Assembly (NCBI RefSeq): GCF_037201965.1
Contig: NZ_CP147518.1
Span: 4,395,001 to 4,459,000, forward strand
DNA from: Spirosoma sp. SC4-14
Lineage (GTDB): Bacteria > Bacteroidota > Bacteroidia > Cytophagales > Spirosomataceae
Length of the DNA stretch: 64,000 nucleotides
Direction of reading: 5' to 3'
Of the stretch, positions 36,075-45,826 are shown piece by piece (within the stretch, counting starts at the first letter, position 1; the number at the start of each line of letters is the position of its first letter). The translations under genes and the position numbers were made by a program. The notes under the pieces were generated by a model. The model did not search any database. It was not told where the DNA came from and was given only the letters and a program-made list of their open reading frames with translations.

Positions 36075-38414
36075 ATGAAAAATTACATTACCCAGGACCC
36101 CTGGTGCATCGTTGAAGAGGGATTCTACCGTGACTTTAATGAGATTACTGAAAGCGTAATGGCGCTTGGCAATGGACGACTTGGCCAGCGCGGTAATTTT
36201 GAGGAAAAATTCACCGGAAAAACCCTACAGGGCAACTACGTAGCAGGCGTTTATTATCCCGATAAAACCCGGGTTGGCTGGTGGAAAAATGGCTATCCTG
36301 AATACTTTGCCAAAGTTTTGAATGCGGCCAACTGGATTGGTATCGATATCGACATTGAGTATGAATCGCTCGATCTTAACCATTGCGAGGTGCGCGATTT
36401 CAGGCGTGTGCTCAACATGCGCGAAGGCTACCTCGAACGCTCATTTGTGGCTATTCTGAAAAGTGGGAAAGAACTTCAGGTAACAGCCAAACGCTTCTGC
36501 TCTATTGTCGACGACGATGCAGGTGTTATTCGTTATGCCTTTAAGCCTCTGAATTTCGACGCCAAAATCACCATTACGCCCTTCATCGATGGGGCCATTC
36601 GCAACCGGGATGCCAACTACGACGAAACGTTCTGGGACGAAGTGCGAAAAGAAACGGGCTATGGTGAAGCCTTCATTGAACTTCGTACGCGCAAAACCGG
36701 CTTTCATGTCGCTACCGGAATGTGTGTAGAAATTGAGCAGGACGGTGTAAAGGTCGACTATCAATCCCAGCCCATTAAGTACGAAAAATACGTTGCCAAC
36801 CGCATAACGCTCGACTGTATGCAGGATCAGGAAACGGCGATTTATAAATATGCCGTCAACCTGTCGTCGCTCAATCACGATCCCGATACCATTATGAAGG
36901 CTGCCCACCAAAGCATCCAGCATATTACGCGCAAAGGGTTCGACAAAATGCTTTATGAGCAGAAACAAGCCTGGGCCGATAAGTGGAAAATGAACGACAT
37001 TGTCATTGAGGGCGATGTGGCCGCACAGCAAGGCATTCGGTTCAATATTTTTCAGCTTAACCAAACCTACACTGGCGAAGACGAACGATTGAACATTGGC
37101 CCCAAAGGCTTTACTGGCGAAAAATACGGTGGCTCGACCTACTGGGATACGGAAGCCTACTGCCTGCCGTTTTACCTCTCGACAGCCGATCAGAATGTTG
37201 CCAAAAATCTGCTGATTTACCGGTATAAGCAGCTTGGCAAAGCCATCGAAAATGCGCAGAAATTAGGGTTTAAGGCAGGCGCAGCCCTCTATCCGATGGT
37301 AACCATGAACGGCGAAGAATGTCATAACGAGTGGGAAATTACCTTTGAAGAAATTCACCGCAATGGTGCCATTGCCTACGCTATTTATGACTACGTACGG
37401 TATACGGGCGATGAGCAGTATCTGGCCGATTATGGGCTGGAAGTACTCATTGCCATCAGCCGATTCTGGACCCAGCGTGTCAATTGGTCGAAAGCCAAAC
37501 AAAACTATGTGATGCTGGGCGTTACCGGCCCTAATGAGTACGAAAATAACGTCAATAACAACTGGTATACCAACTACATTGCCACCTGGACCCTCCGATA
37601 TACGCTCAAAGCGATTGCTATCGTAAAAAAAATCGACTCTGACGCTTACACCGAACTAATCGATCGAATTCATTTCCGGGAAGAAAAAGAAGTGGCTACC
37701 GCGCAACAGATTATCGACAGGATCTATCTGCCCTTCGACGACGAACGCGGAGTATTTCTCCAGCAGGAAGGTTTTCTGGATAAAGAGCTGATGCCGGTAT
37801 CGGATATTCCGAAGGGGCAGCGCCCTATCAACCAGAACTGGTCGTGGGATCGGATTTTGCGGTCGTGTTTTATTAAACAGGCTGATGTTTTACAGGGTCT
37901 TTATTTCTTCGAAGACGAATTCAGCACAGATATCCTCCAGCGAAATTTCGATTTCTATGAACCCATGACCGTACACGAATCGTCGCTATCGCCCTGTGTA
38001 CACAGCATTCTGGCGTCGAAACTCGGACTACACGAAAAAGCCTATGAGATGTATCTGCGCACGGCCCGGCTCGACCTCGACGATTATAACAACGACACCG
38101 AAGATGGCTGCCACATTACGAGCATGGCCGGAACCTGGCTGGCGGTAGTCAAAGGGTTTGGCGGGTTGCGGGTACAACAGTATGCAAATGGTGGTTCGGG
38201 GCTGGCGCTGGCCCCCTCCTGCCCGGCTAACTGGCAATCGATGGCCTTCAAAATCCGTTTCCGGGGTGCTCTCCTACAGGTCTCAACTACCCAATCGGAC
38301 GTGGTTGTTCATAATTTTGCCTCTGATCCTATCACCCTGACTATTTATGGAAACGAGGTGACGATACACGGCAATAGCGAAAAAAGCGTAACCGTACCAA
38401 CAAAACCCCAGTAA
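36075..38414 (+). CDS. GH65 family disaccharide phosphorylase
   Basis: Cytoplasmic enzyme of 779 residues, the normal length, that cleaves an alpha-glucoside such as maltose, trehalose or kojibiose with phosphate to give beta-glucose 1-phosphate. The general acid is Glu488 in GVTGPNEYENN. The phosphate-binding region is VHESSLSPCVHS and the late signature is NNDTEDGCHITSMAGTW. A beta-phosphoglucomutase gene, its common partner, is missing here. Specificity cannot be fixed by eye. A strong terminator follows the stop. Confidence 0.93.
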   Translation: MKNYITQDPWCIVEEGFYRDFNEITESVMALGNGRLGQRGNFEEKFTGKTLQGNYVAGVYYPDKTRVGWWKNGYPEYFAKVLNAANWIGIDIDIEYESLDLNHCEVRDFRRVLNMREGYLERSFVAILKSGKELQVTAKRFCSIVDDDAGVIRYAFKPLNFDAKITITPFIDGAIRNRDANYDETFWDEVRKETGYGEAFIELRTRKTGFHVATGMCVEIEQDGVKVDYQSQPIKYEKYVANRITLDCMQDQETAIYKYAVNLSSLNHDPDTIMKAAHQSIQHITRKGFDKMLYEQKQAWADKWKMNDIVIEGDVAAQQGIRFNIFQLNQTYTGEDERLNIGPKGFTGEKYGGSTYWDTEAYCLPFYLSTADQNVAKNLLIYRYKQLGKAIENAQKLGFKAGAALYPMVTMNGEECHNEWEITFEEIHRNGAIAYAIYDYVRYTGDEQYLADYGLEVLIAISRFWTQRVNWSKAKQNYVMLGVTGPNEYENNVNNNWYTNYIATWTLRYTLKAIAIVKKIDSDAYTELIDRIHFREEKEVATAQQIIDRIYLPFDDERGVFLQQEGFLDKELMPVSDIPKGQRPINQNWSWDRILRSCFIKQADVLQGLYFFEDEFSTDILQRNFDFYEPMTVHESSLSPCVHSILASKLGLHEKAYEMYLRTARLDLDDYNNDTEDGCHITSMAGTWLAVVKGFGGLRVQQYANGGSGLALAPSCPANWQSMAFKIRFRGALLQVSTTQSDVVVHNFASDPITLTIYGNEVTIHGNSEKSVTVPTKPQ

Positions 38415-38419
38415 ACAAT

Positions 38420-38461
38420 GTGGTCGATCGGTTTCTTAACGAAGCCAGATCGACCACTTTT
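38420..38461 (+). terminator. Intrinsic terminator of GH65 gene
   Basis: A 10-bp perfect stem (GTGGTCGATC with GATCGACCAC) is followed directly by TTTTCT. It starts six bases past the stop codon. The convergent small gene ends just beyond it and may share it. Confidence 0.8.
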
Positions 38462-38468
38462 CTATTGT

Positions 38469-38861
38469 TCAACCAGACTCGTCGCCAGTATCGCCACCGC
38501 TAAATAAGGTAAACGACTTTAGCGGAATAGGATCGCCCACTGCAATTTCGTCGGGATCATCGTCAAAATCAGCCCGAACAAACAAGGAACGTTCATGACG
38601 CAGCAGGTTATAGTAGTCCGCAAACTCATCGATTGATATCACCGTATGCCCACGAAACATCTCATCGTTCTGCTTTTCGACCGTACCGGTCGATGTGAGT
38701 TTTGTTTCGGTCACAAAACTCAACCGATACGATTCCAGTTTTGAGCCATTCGCAGCAAAATGCAGGTGAATATAGCGGCTTCGGAACGGCAACTGGCTGG
38801 AGGTATTAGCATGAGTAAACCGGATAGAATACCCCGTAACTTCGGCTGTTAGAGAAACCAT
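38469..38861 (-). CDS. Conserved-looking hypothetical protein
   Basis: Unrecognised soluble protein, about 130 residues from the ATG at 38861 (MVSLTAEVTGYSIRF); an ATG at 38918 would add 19 residues. It is predicted mostly beta with an acidic C-terminus (DFDDDPDEIAVGD). There is no signal peptide. It starts about 120 bp from the divergent methyltransferase gene. No function is proposed. Confidence 0.6.
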   Translation of the reverse strand: MVSLTAEVTGYSIRFTHANTSSQLPFRSRYIHLHFAANGSKLESYRLSFVTETKLTSTGTVEKQNDEMFRGHTVISIDEFADYYNLLRHERSLFVRADFDDDPDEIAVGDPIPLKSFTLFSGGDTGDESG

Positions 38862-38978
38862 AACGGAACAGAAGCGGATAGTTTGGCAGGATAATATTAT
38901 CCCGTCGGCTATCGGCATCCAAAATCTTTTAGTATACGGTTTATAAATGGCTTACTATTGCCTCTTAATTTGCTTCGT

Positions 38979-39650
38979 ATGCCTGCAGAGCGCAATACCA
39001 TTAATCAGTTCGATCGGGTTGCCCCGCTCTATGACTTCCTGGCCAGTCTTGTATTTGGCCGTTCGCTTCAACAAGCCCAGCTTATTTTTCTATCGAGTAT
39101 CCCTAAGGGTGCATCTGTACTGCTGGCAGGTGGGGGCACCGGCGCCCTTCTCGAACAACTTATCCGGACTTGTGAGCCTCAGCGGGTGCTTTACCTCGAT
39201 TTATCGGCCAAAATGGTCGATAAAGCCAGCCAGCGAATGATCAGGAACGGATTACTGGGAACGGTTGAGTTTCGGGTAGGGAATATTCTGGAGCTACAGG
39301 CCGCGGAACCGTTCGATGTGATTATGACACCGTTTCTGCTTGACCTCTTCACGCCCACAACCTTACAGAAACAACTGATTCCCAGCCTCATCAACAACCT
39401 TAAAACGAATGGTCTCTGGCTCATTACAGATTTTATCCGACCAAACGTCTGGTGGCAAAAAGCACTACTGGAAATAATGATTCGTTTTTTCAGGATTACA
39501 GCCAACATTGAAACCCACCAGTTAGCCGACTGGCAGTTGCTTTTAGCCGAAACCCAATTGATTCGAACCAGACAGGCAAGGGCGGTTAAAGGCATGGTGT
39601 CGGCCGAAGTATGGACCTATCCTAACAAGGCATCAACCGGCAACGATTAG
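38979..39650 (+). CDS. Class I SAM-dependent methyltransferase
   Basis: Soluble enzyme of 223 residues with a Rossmann-type SAM fold. Motif I is VLLAGGGTGALLEQL, followed by the acidic motif II (VLYLDLSAKM) and FDVIMTPFLLDLF at motif IV. The opening NTINQFDRVAPLYDFLASLV resembles UbiE/COQ5-like enzymes, but substrate is not assignable. A TTG seven codons upstream (38958) is possible; the ATG is preferred. It overlaps the convergent DUF6503 gene by four bases. Confidence 0.87.
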   Translation: MPAERNTINQFDRVAPLYDFLASLVFGRSLQQAQLIFLSSIPKGASVLLAGGGTGALLEQLIRTCEPQRVLYLDLSAKMVDKASQRMIRNGLLGTVEFRVGNILELQAAEPFDVIMTPFLLDLFTPTTLQKQLIPSLINNLKTNGLWLITDFIRPNVWWQKALLEIMIRFFRITANIETHQLADWQLLLAETQLIRTRQARAVKGMVSAEVWTYPNKASTGND

Positions 39651-40375
39651 CGGGTTACCCGAATATTTTTTTGCTCGATCTGACTCAGGACCGATAACAT
39701 TCCTTTTCGATATAACTCATCAAACTGACCAACCGACGTTGTATCGCCTTTGGCACTTGTATAGTTGATATAATCCTGAAACCGGATGCCACCCACCGTT
39801 TGTGGGTTCACGGCTTTTCGAAAGCGGGCACCTCCTTCGCTGTAGGCCAGATAATCCATGGTATGGTTTTTCTGATGTATCCAGTAAAAAAACACATCCT
39901 GAAAATCATCTCCTCCGCCTTCGGCATTAAAAGAGACCTGTATTTTGTTATAAGGCTGACCATCGATAATCGTTTGACCTACATACGTTTTCCGGGCAGC
40001 AGGGTCGTTTAATTTAAACGGCAGCAGAACAAAATAAGCCACCGAATTGACCGCGTTTTTATACCGGTTTCGCCCAGCCGAATCGAGGGAGACAAGCTGA
40101 TTCGAAACCCGGCGAGTAAACGAGGTATTGGTCAGTTTATCTTCTACTGGCCGCCCGGCGCTATCGGTAAACGACCGTTGATAGATAAACTGTCCTCCTT
40201 CGTGACTAAGCAAATAATGATACGTTCTGAAGTCAAACTCGATATGAAAATGCTGGTAATTCTCTCCACCATGGGTTTTAATACATTCGTCAACAATACG
40301 ATTGGCATCGGGCTGAGACTGGCAGGCAACAAAGAGAAAAATGAGTAGGAAGAAAAAATGATATGTAACCTTCAT
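39647..40375 (-). CDS. DUF6503 family lipoprotein
   Basis: Lipoprotein of 242 residues with lipobox Cys18 (LFVAC). The phrases IVDECIKTHGGENYQHFHIEFDF, AVNSVAYFVLLPFKLNDPA and AEGGGDDFQDVFFYWIH match the Bacteroidota DUF6503 family, predicted LolA-like envelope proteins of unknown role. Length is normal. It converges with the methyltransferase gene with a four-base overlap of the stop regions. Confidence 0.85.
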   Translation of the reverse strand: MKVTYHFFFLLIFLFVACQSQPDANRIVDECIKTHGGENYQHFHIEFDFRTYHYLLSHEGGQFIYQRSFTDSAGRPVEDKLTNTSFTRRVSNQLVSLDSAGRNRYKNAVNSVAYFVLLPFKLNDPAARKTYVGQTIIDGQPYNKIQVSFNAEGGGDDFQDVFFYWIHQKNHTMDYLAYSEGGARFRKAVNPQTVGGIRFQDYINYTSAKGDTTSVGQFDELYRKGMLSVLSQIEQKNIRVTR

Positions 40376-40460
40376 AAACGATTAATCAGCGTAGACGAAG
40401 GGCTCTTTCTCTCCATCTGTGCCCCTAATTTGTTGATATGCCCAAAGATAGGTGCTTATC

Positions 40461-40498
40461 TGCGGTATAAATGTCTTGTTGCTGACATTTATACCGCA
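40461..40498 (-). terminator. Perfect 15-bp stem hairpin after yiaA-like gene
   Basis: TGCGGTATAAATGTC (40461-40475) and its exact inverse (40484-40498) flank an eight-base loop. It starts 20 bases past the stop of the YiaA-like gene. There is no clear U run; it could also be an operator for the DUF6503 gene, whose start is 86 bases away. Confidence 0.6.
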
Positions 40499-40518
40499 AA
40501 CCCGCCCGGCTAAATCAA

Positions 40519-40920
40519 CTATGAGCGACCAATTTCGACGGTTTGGTTGTCGCGGGTGTTTTTCTGAACGGCAATTGCCCCAAATAATGCCAAAAGAAAC
40601 GCAAAGGCATAGAACCCTTTTTCACTGGGCAGCAACGTTGCATTCCATAGCCCAACCGTCAATAACACCACTGCCAAAAGAGTAGAAAGCCAGCTAAGAC
40701 CATAATACATATCGGTAACAGGAATACCTTCCAATCGGTCGCGAACACTTTTCTGGACAGATACCACCGCGAAAAGTCCATACATCAATATGGTAAAATA
40801 ATAGCCTTTTTCATTGAGTAACATATCGGATCGCCAAAGGCCGATCAGGAATCCACCCATACCGGCACCCAGTGCTATCCACGAGGCAAACACAAAGGCC
40901 ATTGAAGGTTTTTGGTTCAT
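40519..40920 (-). CDS. YiaA/YiaB two-helix-domain membrane protein
   Basis: Inner-membrane protein of 133 residues with two copies of the YiaAB two-helix unit, the repeats being LWRSDMLLNEKGYYFTILMYG and LWNATLLPSEKGFYAFAFLL. Four membrane helices are predicted in all. The family has no established biochemical function. Confidence 0.88.
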   Translation of the reverse strand: MNQKPSMAFVFASWIALGAGMGGFLIGLWRSDMLLNEKGYYFTILMYGLFAVVSVQKSVRDRLEGIPVTDMYYGLSWLSTLLAVVLLTVGLWNATLLPSEKGFYAFAFLLALFGAIAVQKNTRDNQTVEIGRS

Positions 40921-41167
40921 AGTATCTACGCTGATTAATTCGATTTAACAATGGTTTATATCTGGACGAATTTGACAGAATAAACACCGGAAAACCATCA
41001 GCAATAAATAATTGGTAGGGATAAAGGAATAAGTAACAGGCTAGGTCTGTATTTCACAAAAGCAAAGCACAGTTGCTGGGCATTGGTCAGTAGTCATTGA
41101 CTATACATACCGTTCATGGGGAACCGCTAACCAATATGACTAGGCAGTACTGACCAATGCCCCATCA
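40921..41167. repeat. Spacer with gene-end inverted repeat (GGGCATTGGTCAGTA)
   Basis: Exact 15-base inverted arms at 41078-41092 and 41148-41162 flank a 55-base spacer. The repeat lies just beyond the stop of the sugar dehydrogenase fusion gene (minus strand) and may end that long transcript. The remaining 150 bp should hold the YiaA-like promoter. Confidence 0.6.
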
Positions 41168-43909
41168 CTAATGAGCTTTGTGGACGAAAAATAGCTGGTC
41201 GATGTAAAACAGTTCCTGACGGGGAGCCGCCTTGGGATTGGTAAAGACAACGTACAGTGTATGCAGACCAGCCGTTGGCTTAACCGCAGCCTGCACCTCG
41301 TTCCAGTCTGTTTTTGGGTCCTGAACCTTACCACCTGGCACGTCCACTACACTCACTACCGGCCCCTGCGCACTATCCAGCCGAACCTCGATTCGGCCGC
41401 CAGCGGCCAGCGGTTGCACCCGGTATCTGATATGACTGACATGGGCCAGATCCAGCTTATCAAAAGCAACAAAACTCGTATGATAAATCTTGCGGATATA
41501 GGAAACGAAGCCTGTGTTGGCCGTCGCAATAACAACACCTACATTGCCCCGGTCGTTGTCTTCCATCTGAATGAGTGGATTGCGTAACGCAATATAGTCG
41601 CGTGAAGTTAGCGGTTCGATACCTTTAGCCCCTTTGTCGGTATAACTGGCCAGTAGTACATAAGCTCCTTCGGTGCCTTTGCCCATGTGGTCGGTCAACG
41701 GCAAGGCACCCTGCATGGGCAACCGAGTTTCGGACTGACTGAGCGAGAGAATATAGTCGACCATTGTCCGGGCATCCTGCGCCGATAAATCGGGGTGCGC
41801 CGACATGGCATAGTTTCCCCAAACGCCACTCCCCCCTTTGATAACTTTCTGCGCAAGCTGCGTCTCCACATCCGGTTTGCGTTTATATCGGGCAGCAATT
41901 GCCTTTAGGCTTGGCCCAATGGACGTTTTATCCAGTGCGTGGCACGACTTACAATCCGATGCAGCCATCAGTTTCTCACCCTGCAAATGGGCCGAGGGCG
42001 TATGACCTCCCGAGAGCACACTGGCCATGTCTTTCCCATAGGGCAGATACGCGAAAGAAATCCGGGTACGAGCCGGGTCGATTAATTTATCTTCCGGGTC
42101 ACTGATGCCGATTTGGTAGTCGAGGGGAGTGTTATCCCAGTAAAAACTCCGGTTTGCTTTTGTGTTGATACGCACCTGCGGGGGTGTGTTGCCAATGTGA
42201 AGCGTTGTGGTCGACAAACCCTGCCCACCATGCTGGTCCGAAACCGTAAGCGTTACCGGATAAACACCCGGTTTGCTGATCGTTGTCGACACATCGACAC
42301 CGGTTAGTTTTTTCGAACCAATTTGCCAGGAATAGGTCAGTTGGTCACCAGAATCATAGTCTTTCGAACCGGCGGCTGATAACTTTACGTTCATAGGGGC
42401 AGCGCCGTAGCGCTTATCGACACAAATATCGGCCACGGGATTCCGATTTCCTTCTGCATACTCCACCCGAATCAGTCCTGCATCGGTATTATTGGCAAAC
42501 CAGTTGGTACCATACGCCAGAATATAGAGCGATCCATCGCGGTTAAACTGCATATCCATCGGCGCTACCAGCTTCAGATGACTCAGAAATGGCTCCATGC
42601 CGACGTAGTTGCCATCGTTGTCGAGTGTAACGGCCATCATCCATCGGCGAATCCAGTCATAAATAAACAGTTTGCCATCGTAGTAGTCAGGCAGTCGGTA
42701 TTTTGCCCCGGCAAACTGGTCGCGATAATAAACGGGCCCGGCCATTGCACTTGCTCCGCCTTTTCCGACCAGCGGAAAGCGTTTGGAAGCCTGTTTGCCA
42801 TACCAGATCATGGCAGGCTGAGCCGGGGGCAGTTCGCGAAGTCCGGTGTTGTGTGGCGAGTTATTGACCGGATGCAACGGGTCCTGTTTCGGCCCCTCCT
42901 GCCTGGTTGCGAAATCGTATTTTGGAAAAGCCTCATTGTTTCCTAAAAAATAGGGATACCCAAAAAAGCCGGGCTTACGTGCCTGATTGATTTCGTCGTA
43001 ACTCAACGTTCCTTCTTCGGCGGGCACGTTTGTATCGGGGCCAACATCGCCCCAATAAACATAGCCATTTTTCGGATCGACAGATATGCGGAAAGGATTT
43101 CGACAGCCCATCACGTAAATTTCTGGCCGACTAAGCCCCCCATCCCCCAACGGGGGCGGGTTTAGTGCAGACCAACTTCGGGCTCCCCCTTTGGGGGCCG
43201 CGGGGGCTTGAAACAGGTTGCCATCGGGAATCGAGTACGTGCCGTCGGGTTCGGGTTTGATCCGAAGGATTTTGCCACGCAGGTCGTTGCTGTTGGCCGT
43301 CGATGCCTGATCGTCGGAGAGTTCACGGCCGGGTCGTTCGTCGGTCGGGTTATGCCCTTCAATTTCTTCGGCATTGGTATTATCGCCCGTCGACAGGTAC
43401 AGCAACCCATTCGAAAAGGTCAGATACCCCGCCGAATGGCAACAGTATTTTCGTTGCGTTTTGATTTCCAGCAGCACCTTCTTCGACGATTGAATGAGTT
43501 GATCTCCTTTCAACTCATAGCGGGCCAGTTGGCTCACCCACTTGTCGCCAGCAACGCCATAGTAGAGATAAACCCAGTGGTTCTGTTCATAATCTGGATC
43601 GACGGCCACGCCCAGCAGGCCATCCTCAATACCGCTGAATACGTTGATATGGGCAATGGTTTTAAGCTGTTTCAGCGACGCATCATACAACCGAACGGCC
43701 CCCTTTCGTTCAACGATCAGTACATTATTATTGGGAAGAATACCCATTTCCATCGGCTCGTCCAAGCCCTGAACCAACTGCATGGCCGTAAACCGGCTAC
43801 TATCGGGCGGAACCTGACGAGTCAATTCATACAGCCAGGGTTCCGGCCGTTGGGAAGTAAACGAAAACCATATTGTAGACAGAATGAATAAGGCGTTGAT
43901 CAACTTCAT
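41168..43909 (-). CDS. PQQ-type sugar dehydrogenase / PKD / cytochrome c / CBM fusion
   Basis: Secreted multidomain protein of about 913 residues. A GSDH-type six-bladed propeller comes first (GLDEPMEMGILPNNNVLIVER; YCCHSAGYLTFSNGLLYLSTGD; MGCRNPFRISVDP), then a PKD domain (YSWQIGSKKL to VTLTVSD), a class I cytochrome c (CKSCH with a later Met), and a CBM6-like domain. Electrons from sugar oxidation could pass to the fused haem. The ATG at 43909 opens the signal peptide; 43972 lies inside a hairpin and is rejected. About 26 residues starting QAPAAPKGGARSWSALNPPP are encoded by the palindromic repeat at 43133-43209, between strands of the propeller. Confidence 0.87.
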   Translation of the reverse strand: MKLINALFILSTIWFSFTSQRPEPWLYELTRQVPPDSSRFTAMQLVQGLDEPMEMGILPNNNVLIVERKGAVRLYDASLKQLKTIAHINVFSGIEDGLLGVAVDPDYEQNHWVYLYYGVAGDKWVSQLARYELKGDQLIQSSKKVLLEIKTQRKYCCHSAGYLTFSNGLLYLSTGDNTNAEEIEGHNPTDERPGRELSDDQASTANSNDLRGKILRIKPEPDGTYSIPDGNLFQAPAAPKGGARSWSALNPPPLGDGGLSRPEIYVMGCRNPFRISVDPKNGYVYWGDVGPDTNVPAEEGTLSYDEINQARKPGFFGYPYFLGNNEAFPKYDFATRQEGPKQDPLHPVNNSPHNTGLRELPPAQPAMIWYGKQASKRFPLVGKGGASAMAGPVYYRDQFAGAKYRLPDYYDGKLFIYDWIRRWMMAVTLDNDGNYVGMEPFLSHLKLVAPMDMQFNRDGSLYILAYGTNWFANNTDAGLIRVEYAEGNRNPVADICVDKRYGAAPMNVKLSAAGSKDYDSGDQLTYSWQIGSKKLTGVDVSTTISKPGVYPVTLTVSDQHGGQGLSTTTLHIGNTPPQVRINTKANRSFYWDNTPLDYQIGISDPEDKLIDPARTRISFAYLPYGKDMASVLSGGHTPSAHLQGEKLMAASDCKSCHALDKTSIGPSLKAIAARYKRKPDVETQLAQKVIKGGSGVWGNYAMSAHPDLSAQDARTMVDYILSLSQSETRLPMQGALPLTDHMGKGTEGAYVLLASYTDKGAKGIEPLTSRDYIALRNPLIQMEDNDRGNVGVVIATANTGFVSYIRKIYHTSFVAFDKLDLAHVSHIRYRVQPLAAGGRIEVRLDSAQGPVVSVVDVPGGKVQDPKTDWNEVQAAVKPTAGLHTLYVVFTNPKAAPRQELFYIDQLFFVHKAH
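43133..43209. repeat. Palindromic interspersed repeat, copy B, in frame inside CDS
   Basis: This 77-bp imperfect palindrome starts AAGCCCCCCATCCCCC and ends GGGGGCCGCGGGGGCTT. It matches copy A at 3095-3173 in size, layout and arm sequence. It is translated as part of the sugar dehydrogenase without disturbing the frame. The residues on either side (IPDGNLF and RPEIYVMGCRNPFR) are conserved family sequence, so the repeat is an insertion. Confidence 0.8.
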
Positions 43910-43945
43910 ACGCGCAGGTAATGATCGGTTAGGAAGGTTTTTTTC

Positions 43946-43976
43946 AGCGATGCCGGCGTTAAATTCCGGCATCGCT
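43946..43976 (-). terminator. Hairpin between GH20 and sugar dehydrogenase genes
   Basis: An exact 11-bp stem (AGCGATGCCGG with CCGGCATCGCT) and a nine-base loop begin nine bases past the GH20 stop. There is no U run, so it may stabilise mRNA or attenuate read-through to the next gene. Confidence 0.55.
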
Positions 43977-43984
43977 CACTTGTT

Positions 43985-45814
43985 TTACTGAACGCGTTTT
44001 TCCATATCGGGCAGCGTTACTTCAACCATTCGGCCAATGGGTTTCCCGTTCCGATAGGCAACCACTTTCACCCGATCGGCACCTTTCGGCATTAGAAACG
44101 GCTGCGTATACAGCGGGAAATGGTTGTCGGGAACGGTGTTATCGGTCGAATAATAGAGATACGTATCGGGCAGTTCGTGGCTCAGAACGACCTCCATCAT
44201 GCCCATCGGATGTTTTTTAAATGTGACGATGGGGTTGTAAACACTGCGGGAGTAATTCACATCCTGCACGTCGAACCGCTTAAAATGTGCTTCCATCCGG
44301 TTAACAAAGTCGGGCCAGCTCCGTCGTTCTTTCGGCGACCACAGCACTTCGGCCAGTGCTAACGCCCTCGGCCAGACCATATACTCGGCATGGCGGGTAT
44401 TGGGCACGTTTTCGGCCCACAGATTTCCCTGCCCACCCAGAATTAATGTCGCATCGATACCGGCACTATCAGGAACCGGCTCGAAGGAATAGGACGTGCT
44501 TAACCGGCAAATGCCATAGGTACTGGGTTCGGCCGACGGTTCTCCCTGATAAAGATCCAGGTAGCAGAACTGGTAGGGTGTCATAATGACCGGATGATTT
44601 TGTTTAGCCGCTTCAATGCCGCCTTTCATACCCCGCCAGCTCATGACGGTGGCATCGGGAGCCAATCCGCCTTCCAGAATTTCGTCCCAACCGATCAGTT
44701 TTTTCCCTTTCGACTGCACAATTTTTTCGACCCGCTTGATGAAGTAGCTCTGCAACTCCTCCACAGTTTTGAGGCTGTTGGCCGCCATGGTAGCTTTACA
44801 TTCCTCACAATTGGCCCAGAATCCTTTGTAGGCTTCGTCACCCCCCACATGGATATAGGGTCCGGGAAACAACTGCGCAATTTCGGTAAACACCTTGTCG
44901 ATAAACAGGTAGGTACTGTCGTTGCAGGGATTCAGGGTGTTGTCTTCCAGTTTATAGAACTTGCCATTGGGCGGCACAACCACCTGCTTTTTGCCACAGG
45001 TCAGATTCGGATAAGCCGCAATGGCCGACATAATGTGCCCCGGCATATCGATTTCCGGTACAATAGTGATGTTCCGCTCCTGCGCATACCGAACAATCTC
45101 GCGAATATCGTCCTGCGTATAGAAGCCGCCATACGATGGCACTTCGCCCGGCTGCGGATTTTCAATGTCCCACCAGCGCCCCGTACGCGGCACCCGCCAG
45201 GCACCTACTTCCGTCAGTTTAGGCAGACTGTTGATCTGAATCCGCCAACCCTGGTCGTCGGTGAGGTGCCAGTGAAAAACATTGAATTTATACTGTGCCA
45301 TCTGATCGAGAAACCGTTTTACAAATGCCTTATCGAAAAAATGGCGACTTACATCGAGCATTAGCCCGCGCCACGCAAACCGGGGCTGGTCGCGGATGTG
45401 CAAAGCCGGAATCGACTGATTGCGAAACGATTGAGCAACAGGCACCAACTGCCGCAGGGTTTGCAGGCCATAAAATAGACCAGCCGGTTGCGGAGCAGTG
45501 AGCACAACTCCCGCTGGTGTTACGGTCAGGTCATAGCCTTCGGGCCCGACATCAGCCACGGGGGCAACGCGCACAATGATGGCTTTGGCAGGTTTGGGGG
45601 CATCCGAAACTAAAATACCCGGCAGGTTGTCCGTCACCATTTTGCGCACATCGGGCGCGGGTGTCAGAATGGAAAGTCGGGTTTGTGGTGTAACGATAAA
45701 ACGACCCGTACCGGGCTCCAGCGTTTGCGGAGTCGGAATCAATGCCGGAATTTCCGACTGAGCCTCAACCGTCAACGCCAGCAAAAACAGAGCAAGGACT
45801 TTATACATAATCAA
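43985..45814 (-). CDS. GH20 beta-N-acetylhexosaminidase
   Basis: Secreted or periplasmic enzyme of 609 residues that removes terminal beta-linked GlcNAc or GalNAc. A signal peptide (MYKVLALFLLALTVEAQ) leads to a GH20b domain and then the catalytic TIM barrel with the Asp326-Glu327 pair in IHVGGDEAYKG; HWHLTDDQGWR and GWDEILEGG are also canonical. A short C-terminal beta domain follows. It is part of the minus-strand SusC/SusD operon and is its only glycoside hydrolase, which makes N-acetylhexosamines the likely cargo. Confidence 0.96.
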   Translation of the reverse strand: MIMYKVLALFLLALTVEAQSEIPALIPTPQTLEPGTGRFIVTPQTRLSILTPAPDVRKMVTDNLPGILVSDAPKPAKAIIVRVAPVADVGPEGYDLTVTPAGVVLTAPQPAGLFYGLQTLRQLVPVAQSFRNQSIPALHIRDQPRFAWRGLMLDVSRHFFDKAFVKRFLDQMAQYKFNVFHWHLTDDQGWRIQINSLPKLTEVGAWRVPRTGRWWDIENPQPGEVPSYGGFYTQDDIREIVRYAQERNITIVPEIDMPGHIMSAIAAYPNLTCGKKQVVVPPNGKFYKLEDNTLNPCNDSTYLFIDKVFTEIAQLFPGPYIHVGGDEAYKGFWANCEECKATMAANSLKTVEELQSYFIKRVEKIVQSKGKKLIGWDEILEGGLAPDATVMSWRGMKGGIEAAKQNHPVIMTPYQFCYLDLYQGEPSAEPSTYGICRLSTSYSFEPVPDSAGIDATLILGGQGNLWAENVPNTRHAEYMVWPRALALAEVLWSPKERRSWPDFVNRMEAHFKRFDVQDVNYSRSVYNPIVTFKKHPMGMMEVVLSHELPDTYLYYSTDNTVPDNHFPLYTQPFLMPKGADRVKVVAYRNGKPIGRMVEVTLPDMEKRVQ

Positions 45815-45826
45815 CTAGATTTTTGT

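Noticed and set aside
43910..43972. N-terminal extension of the sugar dehydrogenase from the upstream ATG
   Set aside because: The extra 21 codons overlap a hairpin and precede a complete signal peptide.
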